In this document: positions 25,612-34,513 of the stretch, one piece after another
Numbering within the stretch: position 1 is the stretch's first letter
How the letters are laid out: every line of letters begins with the position of its first letter
NCBI RefSeq assembly: GCF_014698835.1
Contig: NZ_JACJTU010000037.1
Coordinates: forward strand, 1-64,000
Length of the DNA: 64,000 nt
Source: Nostoc paludosum FACHB-159
GTDB taxonomy: Bacteria > Cyanobacteriota > Cyanobacteriia > Cyanobacteriales > Nostocaceae
Reading direction: 5' to 3'
Notes under the pieces: generated by a model
The model's database searches: none
What the model saw: the letters and a program-made list of their open reading frames with translations, nothing else
Told to the model about the DNA's origin: nothing
Made by a program: the position numbers and the translations under genes

Positions 25612-26187
25612 TTATTCTATGGGAGCTAAATTCTGAGATTGACCTGTTCTCCTGTCTGCACCAATGGAAGCCGTTTGCTCAATTACGCCAGGAGAATCAG
25701 AGGGATCGACTTCTAATAAATCCAAGTCTACTAATGCTCGCAAAGGTGTACCATCGCTGTGAAACATCGTGAAAGTATAAGATAATCTAGTAACAACGCA
25801 ATGAAAATACTTTTCTTGCCATTGTAAGTAATAAACTGGTGGACGTTCATTAGCATTAGATACAGGAGTAACACATTTTTTTAGAAGGTCAATATAATAA
25901 GTTAACGGTTTTTTACCTTGGTGGCTTGAATTTTTAGTTTCGTATGTATCAAATATCAGGTTATGAAGTTCAAAAGTAAAAGGTTTAAGTCCTGCAAAAT
26001 AAACTTTAGGTAATAGAGAAGTTCCGCGATTACCTATTTGATATTCCCAATTGTTATCTCTTGAAAAATGAATTTCTTTGGGATTGAACATAAATTCAAT
26101 CGTGTTGGTGCTGTCATCTACACAAACTAGCTTTGCTTTTACAAGATTATTTTGTGTTTGATTATTTTGCATTTGCGAACTAGCCAT
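25612..26187 (-). CDS. CIS tube/hub protein (Cis7-like)
   Basis: 191 residues. Typical features are TIEFMFNPKEIHFSRDNNW and the central FELHNLIFDTYE, where these proteins bridge tube and spike; VTRLSYTFTMFHSDGTPLRALVDLDL is also family-like. Many homologues end in a LysM domain. Here the chain stops about 25 residues after the core with no LysM visible, so it is a short form. AGGAG lies about 11 bases before the ATG. It sits 31 bp upstream of the spike gene in the same operon. Confidence 0.88.
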   Translation of the reverse strand: MASSQMQNNQTQNNLVKAKLVCVDDSTNTIEFMFNPKEIHFSRDNNWEYQIGNRGTSLLPKVYFAGLKPFTFELHNLIFDTYETKNSSHQGKKPLTYYIDLLKKCVTPVSNANERPPVYYLQWQEKYFHCVVTRLSYTFTMFHSDGTPLRALVDLDLLEVDPSDSPGVIEQTASIGADRRTGQSQNLAPIE

Positions 26188-26223
26188 TGAATAATTACTC
26201 CTAATAATTGAATTTAGAAAAAT

Positions 26224-29200
26224 TTACCAGGGCAAACGACCTGAAAAAATACCGTGGCGCTCTTGCTCATTTTCCAGGCGACGGCGCAAAACTTGATAGA
26301 CACTCTGAGCAAGTTTTTCAAACTCGACAGGGTTAGTATTATTTATTTGAAGTGTTTTTGAGGAATTATTTTCTATAATTTCCGTTTTCGGTATCACATC
26401 AGTATTAAGAAGATTTTCATTTTGAAGAATATTTTTAGATTGAATTAGATTATTACCATACATTTTGGGCGTTGTTGATGGGATACAAGCTACTGGATGC
26501 TGTTTATGATATCCTTCATTATGGGAACTAGACTTATTGAAAATGTGAGAATTTCTATAGTTCTCTGTTTTATTTATTAATTCTTTTGACCATTGAGAAG
26601 GTAAAGCAGCTTCTTGAAGCGATGATTTAGTAGTAGAAGCGGCTTTCCGAAAGATTAGAGGAGTTAATGAATAATTAGTTGAACTTTGGTTTGATTGATT
26701 TGTTTCCTGACGATTGGAATCTGGTTTTAAAGAATCGAAAGTTAAGATACTCTGGCTTTTTGTTTGGGAACCTAAAGCAGAAGATACTAAAGAACCTAAA
26801 CTTTTTGTTGAATCAATATCTGAATTCTGGCGTTGTACTGAATTATCTTTTGAAGCTTTAACTTGAGTTGTAATTTTTCTAGAGATGAAATTATCTGGTA
26901 ATTTATCAGAACTTAAATTGGCTAAAGTTCCACTACTGTTGATGTGCTTCAGCAAAGTGAGGTTTTTCTGTGCATCTTCAGCATTAACCACAAACTCACC
27001 AGGAGTAAGCATCGCAGGTACAGTATCCGACGGCGCTATCTTTTGTTTATTTAAATTATTGGAAGTTGTAACTTGTCCGCCTGTAGCATAGCCTTTAGGT
27101 GGTAATGGACTATCAAATATCATATTTTTTGATACTTCTATTTGAGAAGGTTCTTTCGCAATTATCGTACTATTATCAACTAGTTCATTAGATTGGCTTT
27201 GGGTAACTGTAGAAGTGTCTGCACTAATATCTAATTGCTGTATCTCAGGTGTTGAAGATGTTTTAATTATTACTGGGGTATTAGTGAAACTGTTCAATTT
27301 TACAGATGGTTGTTGAGTATCTGTTTGTATGAGTGGTGTATGCGATTGTGTTACGTCACTGCGTGTATTGGGATGTTCAGTTAGCTTATTTACTTGTGTA
27401 GGAGTATCCTGAGCAGGCGATGGTGTTATTACTTGAGGCTGGATATTTTGGGATGAAGTCTCAAAAGTGCGATCGCTCTCCAATGTTTGAGAATAAGATA
27501 CTGACTGTGGTACTGTCATCTCAGTCTCAGCAGGAGATATTTTTGTTTGAGGAGATGAAGTTTCAAAAATGCGATCGCTCTCCAATGTTTGAGAATAAGA
27601 TACTGACTGTGGTGCTATCGTCTCAGTTTCAGCAGGAGATATTTTTGTTTGAGGAGATGAGATTTCATTAGTGCGATCGCTCTCCAACTTTTGAGGATGA
27701 GATACTGACTGTGATACTGTCATTCCAGTTTCAGCAGGAGATGTTTTTGTTAGAGGAGATGAAGTTTCAAAAATGCGATCGCTCTCCAACTTTTGAGGAT
27801 GAGATACTGACTGTGGTACTGTCATTCCAGTTTCAGTAGGAGATGTTTTTGTTAGAGGAGATGAAGTTTCAAAAATGCGTTCGCTCTCCAACTTTTGAGG
27901 ATGAGATACTGACTGTGATACTGTCATTCCAGTTTCAACAGTAGATGTTTTTGTTAGAGGAGATGAAGTTTCAAAAATGCGATCGCTCTCCAACTTTTGA
28001 GGATGAGATACTGACTGTGCAACAGGAGATATTTTTGTTTGAGGAGATGAGATTTCACTAGTGCGATCGCTCTCCAATGTTTGAGAATAAGATACTGACT
28101 GTGGTGCTATTATCTCAGTTTCAGCAGGAGAGTTTTTTGTTTGAGGAGATGAGATTTCACTAGTGCGATCGCTCTCCAATGTTTGAGAATAAGATACTGA
28201 CTGTGGTACTGTCATCTCAGTTTCAACAGGAGATATTTTTGTTTGAGGAGATGAGATTTCACTAGTATAATCGCTCTCCAATATTTGAGGATGAGATACT
28301 GACTGTGGCGTTGTCATCTCAGTCTCAGCAGGAGATATTTCTGTTTGAGGAGATGAAGTTTCAAAAATGCGATCGCTCTCCAACTTTTGAGGATGAGATA
28401 CTGACTGTGCAACAGGAGATATTTTTGTTTGAGGAGATGAGATTTCACTAGTGCGATCGCTCTCCAATGTTTGAGAATAAGATACTGACTGTGGTGCTAT
28501 CATCTCAGTTTCAACAGGAGATGTTTTTGTTAGAGGAGATGAAGTTTCAAAAATGCGATCGCTTTCCAATGTTTGAGAATAAGATACTGACTGTGCTGCT
28601 ATCATCTCAGTTTCAACAGGAGATATTTTTGTTTGAGGAGATGAAGTTTCAAAAATGCGATCGCTCCCCAATGTTTGAGAATAAGATACTGACTGTGGTG
28701 CTATCATCTCAGTTTCAACAGGAGATGTTTTTGTTAGAGGAGATGAAGTTTCAAAAATGCGTTCGCTCTCCAATGTTTGAGGATGAGATACTGACTGTGG
28801 TGCTATCATCTCAGTTTCAGCAGGAGATATTTTTGTTTGAGGAGATGAGATTTCATTAGTGCGATCGCTCTCTAATATTTGAGGATGAGATACTGACTGT
28901 GGTACTGTCATCTCAGTTTCAGCAGGAGAGTTTTTTGTTTGAGGAGATGAAGTTTCAAAAATGCGATCGCTCTCCAATGTTTGACGATGAGATACTGACT
29001 GTGGTGCTATCATCTCAGTTTCAGCAGGAGATGTTTTTGTTTGAGGAGATGAGATTTCACTAGTGCGATCGCTCCCCAATATTTGAGGATAAGATACTGA
29101 CTGTGGTGCTATTATCTCAGTTTCAGCAGGAGATATTTTTGTTAGAGGAGATGAAGTTTCAATAATGCGATCGCTCTCCAATGTTTGAGGATGAGATATT

Positions 29201-30135
29201 GGTTGTGGTACTGTCATCTCAGTTTCAGCAGGAGAGTTTTTTGTTTGAGGAGATGAAGTTTCAATAATGCGATCGCTCCTTTGAGTTTGAGATACCGACT
29301 GTGGCGCTACCGTCTCAGTCTCAGCAGTAGATCCTATTGATTTTGTTGTTTGAGGTTGCTGATTTTGCAATGATGCGTTGTTCAAATTCTGGAGATGAGA
29401 GATTGACTGTGGCGTTGTCATCTCAGTCTCATCAACAGACACCGCTGATATTGGTGAAACTTTTTTGCGTCTTGATGTTTTTTGTACGAGGGTTTTATCA
29501 ACAGATACACTCGTAGGTTCAATTGTGGTGTTGACTAATTCAACGGGGTTATTCTGTGTAGATAGTTGTTGTACTGTGTCTGAGTTGATTTCTGGTAGTG
29601 ATATATCAGAACTGCGATCGGCTTTTAAATCTTCTGATTTAGATGCAATTGTCAGGGATGCTTGATTGGATGCTTTAGTATTAGCAGAAATATTGACTAT
29701 ACTTGTATGTTCTAGATTTTTAGGAGTAGCTTTTGCTATTTTTTTAGATTTAGATTTTTTCGTATTGGATTTTTTTGTATTGGGCTGGGATTGTTTTTTG
29801 GGAGAACTAGCAAAATTTCTAGAATCTTGATTAAAACTACTAGTATTAACTTGAGCTACAAAATTTTTATTTTCATTTATTGTAGATGCTTCATATATAT
29901 TTTGTGGAATATTAGTTTCTTCTTTTATCAATGAACTACTTGTAGATACTGGCAATATTTCTAATAAGCCATTCATTGAAGTAGATTCAAAGAAACTTAA
30001 AGTCGATCCTTGAGCAGAAGTCAAAGGATGTATTCGGTTTAACAATAAAGACGGAAGCAAAGGTTTTGTATGTATTAAAAGACTAGATGGAAATAAAGGA
30101 GATTGAATCCCAAGTGGAGGTTTAGTAATTTGCAT
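26224..30135 (-). CDS. Large repeat protein, candidate tape measure of the injection system
   Basis: About 1303 residues. Roughly residues 265-900 consist of about 19 tandem 34-residue units with a consensus like SPAETEMxxPQSVSxxQ and LESDRIFETSSPQTK; two units lack six residues. Near residues 1010-1060 comes GGQVTT followed by DTVPAMLTPGEFVVNAEDA, a motif common in phage tape-measure-like proteins. The N-terminal part is Ser/Lys-rich and the last 20 residues contain VYQVLRRRLENEQERHG. Its place between the tube protein and the Cis7-like gene fits a tape measure, whose length sets tube length; this role is inferred. The ATG at 30135 is preferred over an upstream TTG (30147). Antisense frames over this gene are repeat artefacts. 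Confidence 0.7.
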   Translation of the reverse strand: MQITKPPLGIQSPLFPSSLLIHTKPLLPSLLLNRIHPLTSAQGSTLSFFESTSMNGLLEILPVSTSSSLIKEETNIPQNIYEASTINENKNFVAQVNTSSFNQDSRNFASSPKKQSQPNTKKSNTKKSKSKKIAKATPKNLEHTSIVNISANTKASNQASLTIASKSEDLKADRSSDISLPEINSDTVQQLSTQNNPVELVNTTIEPTSVSVDKTLVQKTSRRKKVSPISAVSVDETEMTTPQSISHLQNLNNASLQNQQPQTTKSIGSTAETETVAPQSVSQTQRSDRIIETSSPQTKNSPAETEMTVPQPISHPQTLESDRIIETSSPLTKISPAETEIIAPQSVSYPQILGSDRTSEISSPQTKTSPAETEMIAPQSVSHRQTLESDRIFETSSPQTKNSPAETEMTVPQSVSHPQILESDRTNEISSPQTKISPAETEMIAPQSVSHPQTLESERIFETSSPLTKTSPVETEMIAPQSVSYSQTLGSDRIFETSSPQTKISPVETEMIAAQSVSYSQTLESDRIFETSSPLTKTSPVETEMIAPQSVSYSQTLESDRTSEISSPQTKISPVAQSVSHPQKLESDRIFETSSPQTEISPAETEMTTPQSVSHPQILESDYTSEISSPQTKISPVETEMTVPQSVSYSQTLESDRTSEISSPQTKNSPAETEIIAPQSVSYSQTLESDRTSEISSPQTKISPVAQSVSHPQKLESDRIFETSSPLTKTSTVETGMTVSQSVSHPQKLESERIFETSSPLTKTSPTETGMTVPQSVSHPQKLESDRIFETSSPLTKTSPAETGMTVSQSVSHPQKLESDRTNEISSPQTKISPAETETIAPQSVSYSQTLESDRIFETSSPQTKISPAETEMTVPQSVSYSQTLESDRTFETSSQNIQPQVITPSPAQDTPTQVNKLTEHPNTRSDVTQSHTPLIQTDTQQPSVKLNSFTNTPVIIKTSSTPEIQQLDISADTSTVTQSQSNELVDNSTIIAKEPSQIEVSKNMIFDSPLPPKGYATGGQVTTSNNLNKQKIAPSDTVPAMLTPGEFVVNAEDAQKNLTLLKHINSSGTLANLSSDKLPDNFISRKITTQVKASKDNSVQRQNSDIDSTKSLGSLVSSALGSQTKSQSILTFDSLKPDSNRQETNQSNQSSTNYSLTPLIFRKAASTTKSSLQEAALPSQWSKELINKTENYRNSHIFNKSSSHNEGYHKQHPVACIPSTTPKMYGNNLIQSKNILQNENLLNTDVIPKTEIIENNSSKTLQINNTNPVEFEKLAQSVYQVLRRRLENEQERHGIFSGRLPW
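27440..29340. repeat. Array of about 19 tandem 102 bp units inside the candidate tape measure gene
   Basis: Units of 102 bp (two shortened by 18 bp) are recognisable by TCAGTTTCAGCAGGAGA, GATACTGACTGTGG and a GTGCGATCGCTCTCCAA-like block. Nearly every copy contains a HIP1 GCGATCGC octamer encoding Ser-Asp-Arg. High identity between copies suggests recent expansion or homogenisation. Confidence 0.85.
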
Positions 30136-30172
30136 AAGTATTACCAATTAAGGATGTTAATTAAGTGAAGAG

Positions 30173-30700
30173 TTACGAGCTAGGGAAGAATTGTTTTTCA
30201 TTACGTGTTGTGCGATTACCGCCTCCTGCATCTTGTCCAACGCTTAAACCTTCAAACGACATAGTTAATTCTTCTATAGCAACGCTGCTTCCATCAGCTT
30301 GAAAATCAGATGCTTTCCAGGCTGTGGGAATAGCACCAATGAGTGTCCAGCTTTGCATGATGTCGCCGGCTTGATTGAAGACAAGAATATTCACATTACA
30401 ACGAGTAGTTTCTTGCTGCTCATCAAATATTTCACATAACCAATTAAAAAAACTTCGATCGTTTGTAATTCCTCTTTTAAAAGTTATATCTGAAAAAGTT
30501 GTATGGCCTAAGAAAACACGTTGTTGATTATTCACGCCTCCTTCGTGGTAAATTTGTTTCTCAATTTGTACGCTTGGCCCCGAGCATTCAGTGAAAGATG
30601 CCATTATCGAGCTATCTATTTCTATATAGAAATGATTGGAAGTGACAAAATTTAAACTATGTTGAGTATATTTATCATCTATATTAGAATTTTGAAACAT
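30173..30700 (-). CDS. gp19-like tube protein
   Basis: 175 residues with the T4 gp19/CIS tube layout: NHFYIEIDSSIMASFTECSGPSVQIE near the start, the GGVNNQQRVFLGHTTFSDITFKRG strand pair, FFNWLCEIF and the late AIPTAWKASDFQADGSSVAIEELTMSFEGL. These proteins stack as hexamers into the inner tube. The ATG at 30700 overlaps the stop of a small upstream gene (TAATG), so translation is coupled. The last 15 residues are polar and glycine/asparagine-rich. It is the only clear tube-type gene in the window. Confidence 0.92.
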   Translation of the reverse strand: MFQNSNIDDKYTQHSLNFVTSNHFYIEIDSSIMASFTECSGPSVQIEKQIYHEGGVNNQQRVFLGHTTFSDITFKRGITNDRSFFNWLCEIFDEQQETTRCNVNILVFNQAGDIMQSWTLIGAIPTAWKASDFQADGSSVAIEELTMSFEGLSVGQDAGGGNRTTRNEKQFFPSS

Positions 30701-30870
30701 TATAATCTCCTTTCTCTACAATAATTTGTAATACGTTCTTGCTGATGATGCATATCTTCTAGAAAAATTTCGTAAACGCGATCGCTAAGTTGTTTCAATA
30801 GCCAAGGGTTATTGATGTAGTCTTCTAGTTTAGGTATTTCATTCTTGAAGATTGTATTAGTATTTTTCAT
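30700..30870 (-). CDS. Small 56-residue gene coupled to the tube gene
   Basis: An ATG at 30868-30870 opens 56 codons ending at a TAA (30700-30702) whose last base is the first base of the tube ATG. The product starts MKNTNTIFKNEIPKLEDYIN and continues with NPWLLKQLSDRVYEIF and HHQQERITNYCRERRL, a charged, helical protein. AGGAG-like sequence (GAGAAAGGAG) near its 3' end provides the SD for the tube gene. Small charged proteins between tube genes are common in CIS loci, possibly as tube chaperones. I do not recognise the exact family. Confidence 0.75.
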   Translation of the reverse strand: MKNTNTIFKNEIPKLEDYINNPWLLKQLSDRVYEIFLEDMHHQQERITNYCRERRL

Positions 30871-30999
30871 CTTTGTTAAGAAAATCTATATGTCCTTAAG
30901 TGGGTCAATCTGATATTTTTAGTGTATTTATGCAATAGATAAATTGGAATTAGCCAAAGGTAAAAACAGATAATTTTGTATTTGGTGTACTTACTATTT

Positions 31000-31539
31000 T
31001 TAAGTTAAATTAACTGTAAAACATATCAGCTTTTCTTGACCGAATTCTAATGAATCATTGTGATTGAGGCGGTAAGGAGTACCGCGAGTAAGAAAATTAC
31101 CGTTTAAATAAGTGCCATTCCGGCTTTGATTATCAATTAACATATATGCGTTTTGAGACTTATCCCAGTAAATTTTTGCATGGGAGCGAGAAAGCACTTT
31201 CTCATTGGCAATACCAGTTAGGTCAATTTCTGGCGTATATTTGTTGGTAAAATTTCGTCTACCAATGTAACCATCTTCTCCTAACAGCAGAAATTCTTTT
31301 CCAGAGGTATGAATTAGCCTGAGATTTGGTCGAGGGGAAGATATTAGAGGTGATAGTGAAGAAGTGGAGGCTTGAATAACAGCAGGTTGCTCGACTGAAG
31401 CAGGCTGGTTATCAGCAGTTGGAGTAGAGACAACTACATTACCCAAAGATGTGCCGCACATAGGGCAAACCTTAACATTATTGGGTAAAGTACGGTTAAA
31501 ATACTCGCAATTTGGGTTAGGACAACGATTTACAGTCAT
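31000..31539 (-). CDS. Zinc-ribbon FHA-domain protein
   Basis: 179 residues. An N-terminal zinc ribbon (Cys6, Cys11, Cys25, Cys28) is followed by a Ser/Pro/Ala-rich linker (35-70) and an FHA domain (about 73-175) with GRR (93-95), LSRSH (116-120) and NQSRNGTYLNG (137-147), so phosphothreonine binding should be intact. The start overlaps the upstream pseudokinase gene by 23 bp, which implies a tightly coupled pair. It is probably the cytoplasmic reader acting with that membrane pseudokinase, downstream of the active kinase at 154-1869 (inferred). Confidence 0.88.
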   Translation of the reverse strand: MTVNRCPNPNCEYFNRTLPNNVKVCPMCGTSLGNVVVSTPTADNQPASVEQPAVIQASTSSLSPLISSPRPNLRLIHTSGKEFLLLGEDGYIGRRNFTNKYTPEIDLTGIANEKVLSRSHAKIYWDKSQNAYMLIDNQSRNGTYLNGNFLTRGTPYRLNHNDSLEFGQEKLICFTVNLT

Positions 31540-33631
31540 TGGAAATTAAGTATTTATCGGGTATAGGTTTTAAAGGAACGACTCCTGCTTTGCCAAGCAA
31601 ACATTGACCTTGGCGAGTAGTTAATATATCAGCGAATTTACTCCCAGCAGGAGGCAAAGAGTTATCTTTTGGATACACAACAACGAGAGGATAAGCTAAT
31701 GGATAGCTTCCAGAAACAAAAGTTTGGACATCCAAATGGTTGTTTTTATCACATATATTGTCTGAGGGGCTGATTGGTATACCGTTGAGGCGAAAGAGAA
31801 CTTGACTAGCAGGTTTATTTCCATCTACTAGAGCTAAGGGATAGCCCGCACATTGATTCCAAGTTTTGCTGAGAATTCCATAACTAATAATACCAACCTG
31901 TCCTGTATCAAATGCAGTGATGATTTGCTGCTGAGTTTGTTCGGTGGGTTGTGTAGTGACTTTTGCTTGGTATAAAGCAATTTGTTGGGGGTCGTCTTTT
32001 AATACTATTTTTTCAAATTGACGTACTGCTTCCGGTTCTGTAGGTGCGTATGGTTTGATGGGTAAATTCGGGCCGCCAAGTTGTTGCCAATTATTAATTT
32101 CACCTGTATAAATTTGGCGTAGTTGCTCTAGGCTAATTTGTCCGTTAAGAGCTTTGGGAAGATTTTGGTCTTTTTTACTAAAGGCTACATACACAAGTAA
32201 ACCATCATAAGCAACCTGGCGATCGCTAAAGTTATTGCTAACATCATCGACTAAGCTAGTTATCGCAAACTGAGCTTTACCTGTCGTTAATTCTTCTAGA
32301 GATTGACTAGCAGTTTGTATATTAGTTGAAGATACAGGCTGATAGTTGAATTGAGCATTAACATCTGCTTTAGGATGCGTCAATAAATCTTCTAAACTAC
32401 TATCACTTGTGGGACGAAACTTTAAAATATTACTCCATGTTCCATTTTGCTCGCTAGTGTAAATAAAATTTCCTGGAGGTACACCGTTAACGTCAGAGAA
32501 AGTAGGAACAAGATGATAAAATTCGCCCGTATCATCCTGTATTGCTGAGCCACGCATCAAGAAAAAAAATATTCCTCCTCCAAAAAGTAAGAAAGTAAAA
32601 AGTGCTAATAATAAAAATATGATTCTTCGGAAACTTTTGTCTTTTCCATCTGGTGTAATTACTGTTGTTAAACTCAGCGCCTGATTTTCTTGAGGAAGTT
32701 GTAGTAAAGCTTGCCGAGCAGTTTCAGCATTCTTGAAAGGCAGTTCTATTCCTAGTAAGCGATAAATAAAATTCTTTAAGTCTGGATCTGAATCAGGCCA
32801 TTGCTTTTCATCTCTGGGGTTGAGATTTTGCGATCGCCCTGTCCAAAGATAAAAAGCAACTCGTCCTACATCTTCTAAGTCCTGTATAGGATTAATAATT
32901 CCGCGTTGGAAAATAGACGGTGGGGTAAATAAATCTTCCCAAAGAGCCAAATCGCAAAGATATATAGTAGAGTTCTGCTGATTGTTTGGGACAATTAAAA
33001 AACTATTTAAACTCAGATTTCCATGAACCAAACCCTGCTGAATTTGGCCTGAAACAAGTCGTAGTTTTTGAGTATGGAGAAACTGTAATGTTTGTAAGGC
33101 TTGGTTTAGTACCTCGCGTACTTGATAAGCAGTCATAGCACCTTTTTGTGTAAGGTACTCGCTTAAAGTTTGAGAGGCTTCTAAATTACCTAAAGTAACA
33201 GTGTAACAGCGTTGTGCTAAGGGATCGGCGATCGCTTCCCAAGGGCTAATTAAGCGAAAGTCTTGCACTCTACCATCTGCTGGACTCACCCCAGCCACAC
33301 GTGTGAAAGTATCTTGGCGTTGATTTGCTTCTTCGGAATTAAACGAATGATTGGGTAGCAGATATTCTTTAATAACAACAGGTTCGTTATTACTTAGTTG
33401 GATTCCTAAATACAAACGCCCCATACCTCTAGAGCCGAGAAAGCGAGTGATTTGATAAGTACCTCGGCTACCTTTAATCTCAGCTTTTTCAGGTAAAAGA
33501 GCAGGAAAACCACATTCTAAACAAAATTTAGCTTTGGGAAACTCTTTGAGTGTTTGCTCGAGGCGATCGCATGATAGGGGCGTATTACGAGAACAAAAGT
33601 ATTCTTTATAAACAGGCTCAGTTACAGACAC
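31517..33631 (-). CDS. Membrane pseudokinase fused to a PstS-like periplasmic binding domain
   Basis: 704 residues. A four-Cys motif (Cys13, Cys21, Cys37, Cys40) precedes a protein-kinase fold (about 55-315) that keeps the glycine loop GSRGMG (66-71) and Lys88 but has HGNLSLNS (203-210) in place of HRDLKPDN and CDLA (226-229) in place of DFG, so catalysis is probably lost. One transmembrane helix lies at about 336-358. Residues 380-704 resemble a phosphate-type substrate-binding protein (LEELTTGKAQFAITS, QIYTGEINNWQQLGG). This suggests ligand sensing outside and a protein-docking pseudokinase inside. The start is a GTG with GAGGAG nine bases upstream; the alternative ATG one base earlier is out of frame. 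It overlaps the zinc-ribbon FHA gene. Confidence 0.82.
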   Translation of the reverse strand: MSVTEPVYKEYFCSRNTPLSCDRLEQTLKEFPKAKFCLECGFPALLPEKAEIKGSRGTYQITRFLGSRGMGRLYLGIQLSNNEPVVIKEYLLPNHSFNSEEANQRQDTFTRVAGVSPADGRVQDFRLISPWEAIADPLAQRCYTVTLGNLEASQTLSEYLTQKGAMTAYQVREVLNQALQTLQFLHTQKLRLVSGQIQQGLVHGNLSLNSFLIVPNNQQNSTIYLCDLALWEDLFTPPSIFQRGIINPIQDLEDVGRVAFYLWTGRSQNLNPRDEKQWPDSDPDLKNFIYRLLGIELPFKNAETARQALLQLPQENQALSLTTVITPDGKDKSFRRIIFLLLALFTFLLFGGGIFFFLMRGSAIQDDTGEFYHLVPTFSDVNGVPPGNFIYTSEQNGTWSNILKFRPTSDSSLEDLLTHPKADVNAQFNYQPVSSTNIQTASQSLEELTTGKAQFAITSLVDDVSNNFSDRQVAYDGLLVYVAFSKKDQNLPKALNGQISLEQLRQIYTGEINNWQQLGGPNLPIKPYAPTEPEAVRQFEKIVLKDDPQQIALYQAKVTTQPTEQTQQQIITAFDTGQVGIISYGILSKTWNQCAGYPLALVDGNKPASQVLFRLNGIPISPSDNICDKNNHLDVQTFVSGSYPLAYPLVVVYPKDNSLPPAGSKFADILTTRQGQCLLGKAGVVPLKPIPDKYLISNDCKSLS

Positions 33632-33780
33632 ATGAAATACTCCTCAAAAAAAGATAAAGACTTCCTACTCATACCAATTTGCAATCAAATGTAGTATTTC
33701 TCCCCTGCTCCCCCTGCTTGCCCAAACTAATATTTTTGAACACAACTCGGTATCACCACTCCCCCTTCCTTTGTTGAAGC

Positions 33781-34458
33781 TTAAGCTTGAATTAAACCAA
33801 ACTTGAAAGCAGTAATAACAGCTTGCGTCCGACTTGTAACTTGCAATTTTTCAAAAATCTTTGTTAAGTGAGCTTTGACAGTCGCTACCGTAATAAATAA
33901 ACGTTTAGCGATTTCTTCATTAGAATCACCTTTGACTAACCAGTGCAGAACTTCTTGTTCTCGTTCTGTGAGATTGAGTTTTTGGCGTGTTTGCACGACA
34001 GCATCCGCATCAGCCCAGAATTTACGGAAAAAGCTGCTGGCAACTTCTGTCGGTAAATACACTTCTGATTTGAGTACGGTGGCGATCGCATCGCATAATT
34101 GAGTAGCTACGCGATTTTTAAATACATAACCTGTGGCTCCAGCTTGCATTGCTTGAAAGATTGCATCGTCTTCTTGGTGAGCAGACAAAACTAAAACTTT
34201 ACCCAGAAAAGACATTTCTTTGAGGCGAATGAGAGTAGCAATACCATTACCGGAAGCTAATTCTAAATCCAGAAGAATCAAGGCTGGTTGTTTTTGATGA
34301 GCAAGGCTAACAGCTTGCTCGGTTGTTGCAGCTTCAGCTACAACTTCTAAAGGTAACTGTCCCTTTTTACTATAATGACTTATAAAAGTTTGTATTCCTT
34401 GACGAAAGCGTTTATTGTCATCTACAAGCAGAACTGGTAGTTTTTGATTAATAGTCAT
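33781..34458 (-). CDS. NarL/FixJ-family response regulator
   Basis: 225 residues. The receiver domain (about 8-125) has the acidic pair Asp13/Asp14 and phospho-acceptor Asp64 in LILLDLELASG. A LuxR-type helix-turn-helix (about 160-214) follows: LTEREQEVLHWLVKGDSNEEIAKRLFITVATVKAHLTKIF. It is a DNA-binding transcription regulator, probably phosphorylated by the histidine kinase encoded 55 bp upstream in the same operon. AGGAG precedes the ATG. Its position next to the injection locus makes that locus a possible target, but no binding site can be assigned. Confidence 0.92.
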   Translation of the reverse strand: MTINQKLPVLLVDDNKRFRQGIQTFISHYSKKGQLPLEVVAEAATTEQAVSLAHQKQPALILLDLELASGNGIATLIRLKEMSFLGKVLVLSAHQEDDAIFQAMQAGATGYVFKNRVATQLCDAIATVLKSEVYLPTEVASSFFRKFWADADAVVQTRQKLNLTEREQEVLHWLVKGDSNEEIAKRLFITVATVKAHLTKIFEKLQVTSRTQAVITAFKFGLIQA

Positions 34459-34513
34459 GGCAAGACACTCCTATAAAATTTGTCAGTGTTTATTTTTCCT
34501 ACTTTTCGATGCT

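Noticed and set aside
27420-28859. Plus-strand open frames inside the tape-measure candidate (27420-27671, 28467-28859)
   Set aside because: They are antisense readings of the 102 bp repeat and have the same unit composition; no start signals or domain.
27440-29340. Possible CRISPR array from regularly spaced repeats
   Set aside because: Units are contiguous 102 bp coding repeats in one long frame, with no variable spacers and no cas genes nearby.
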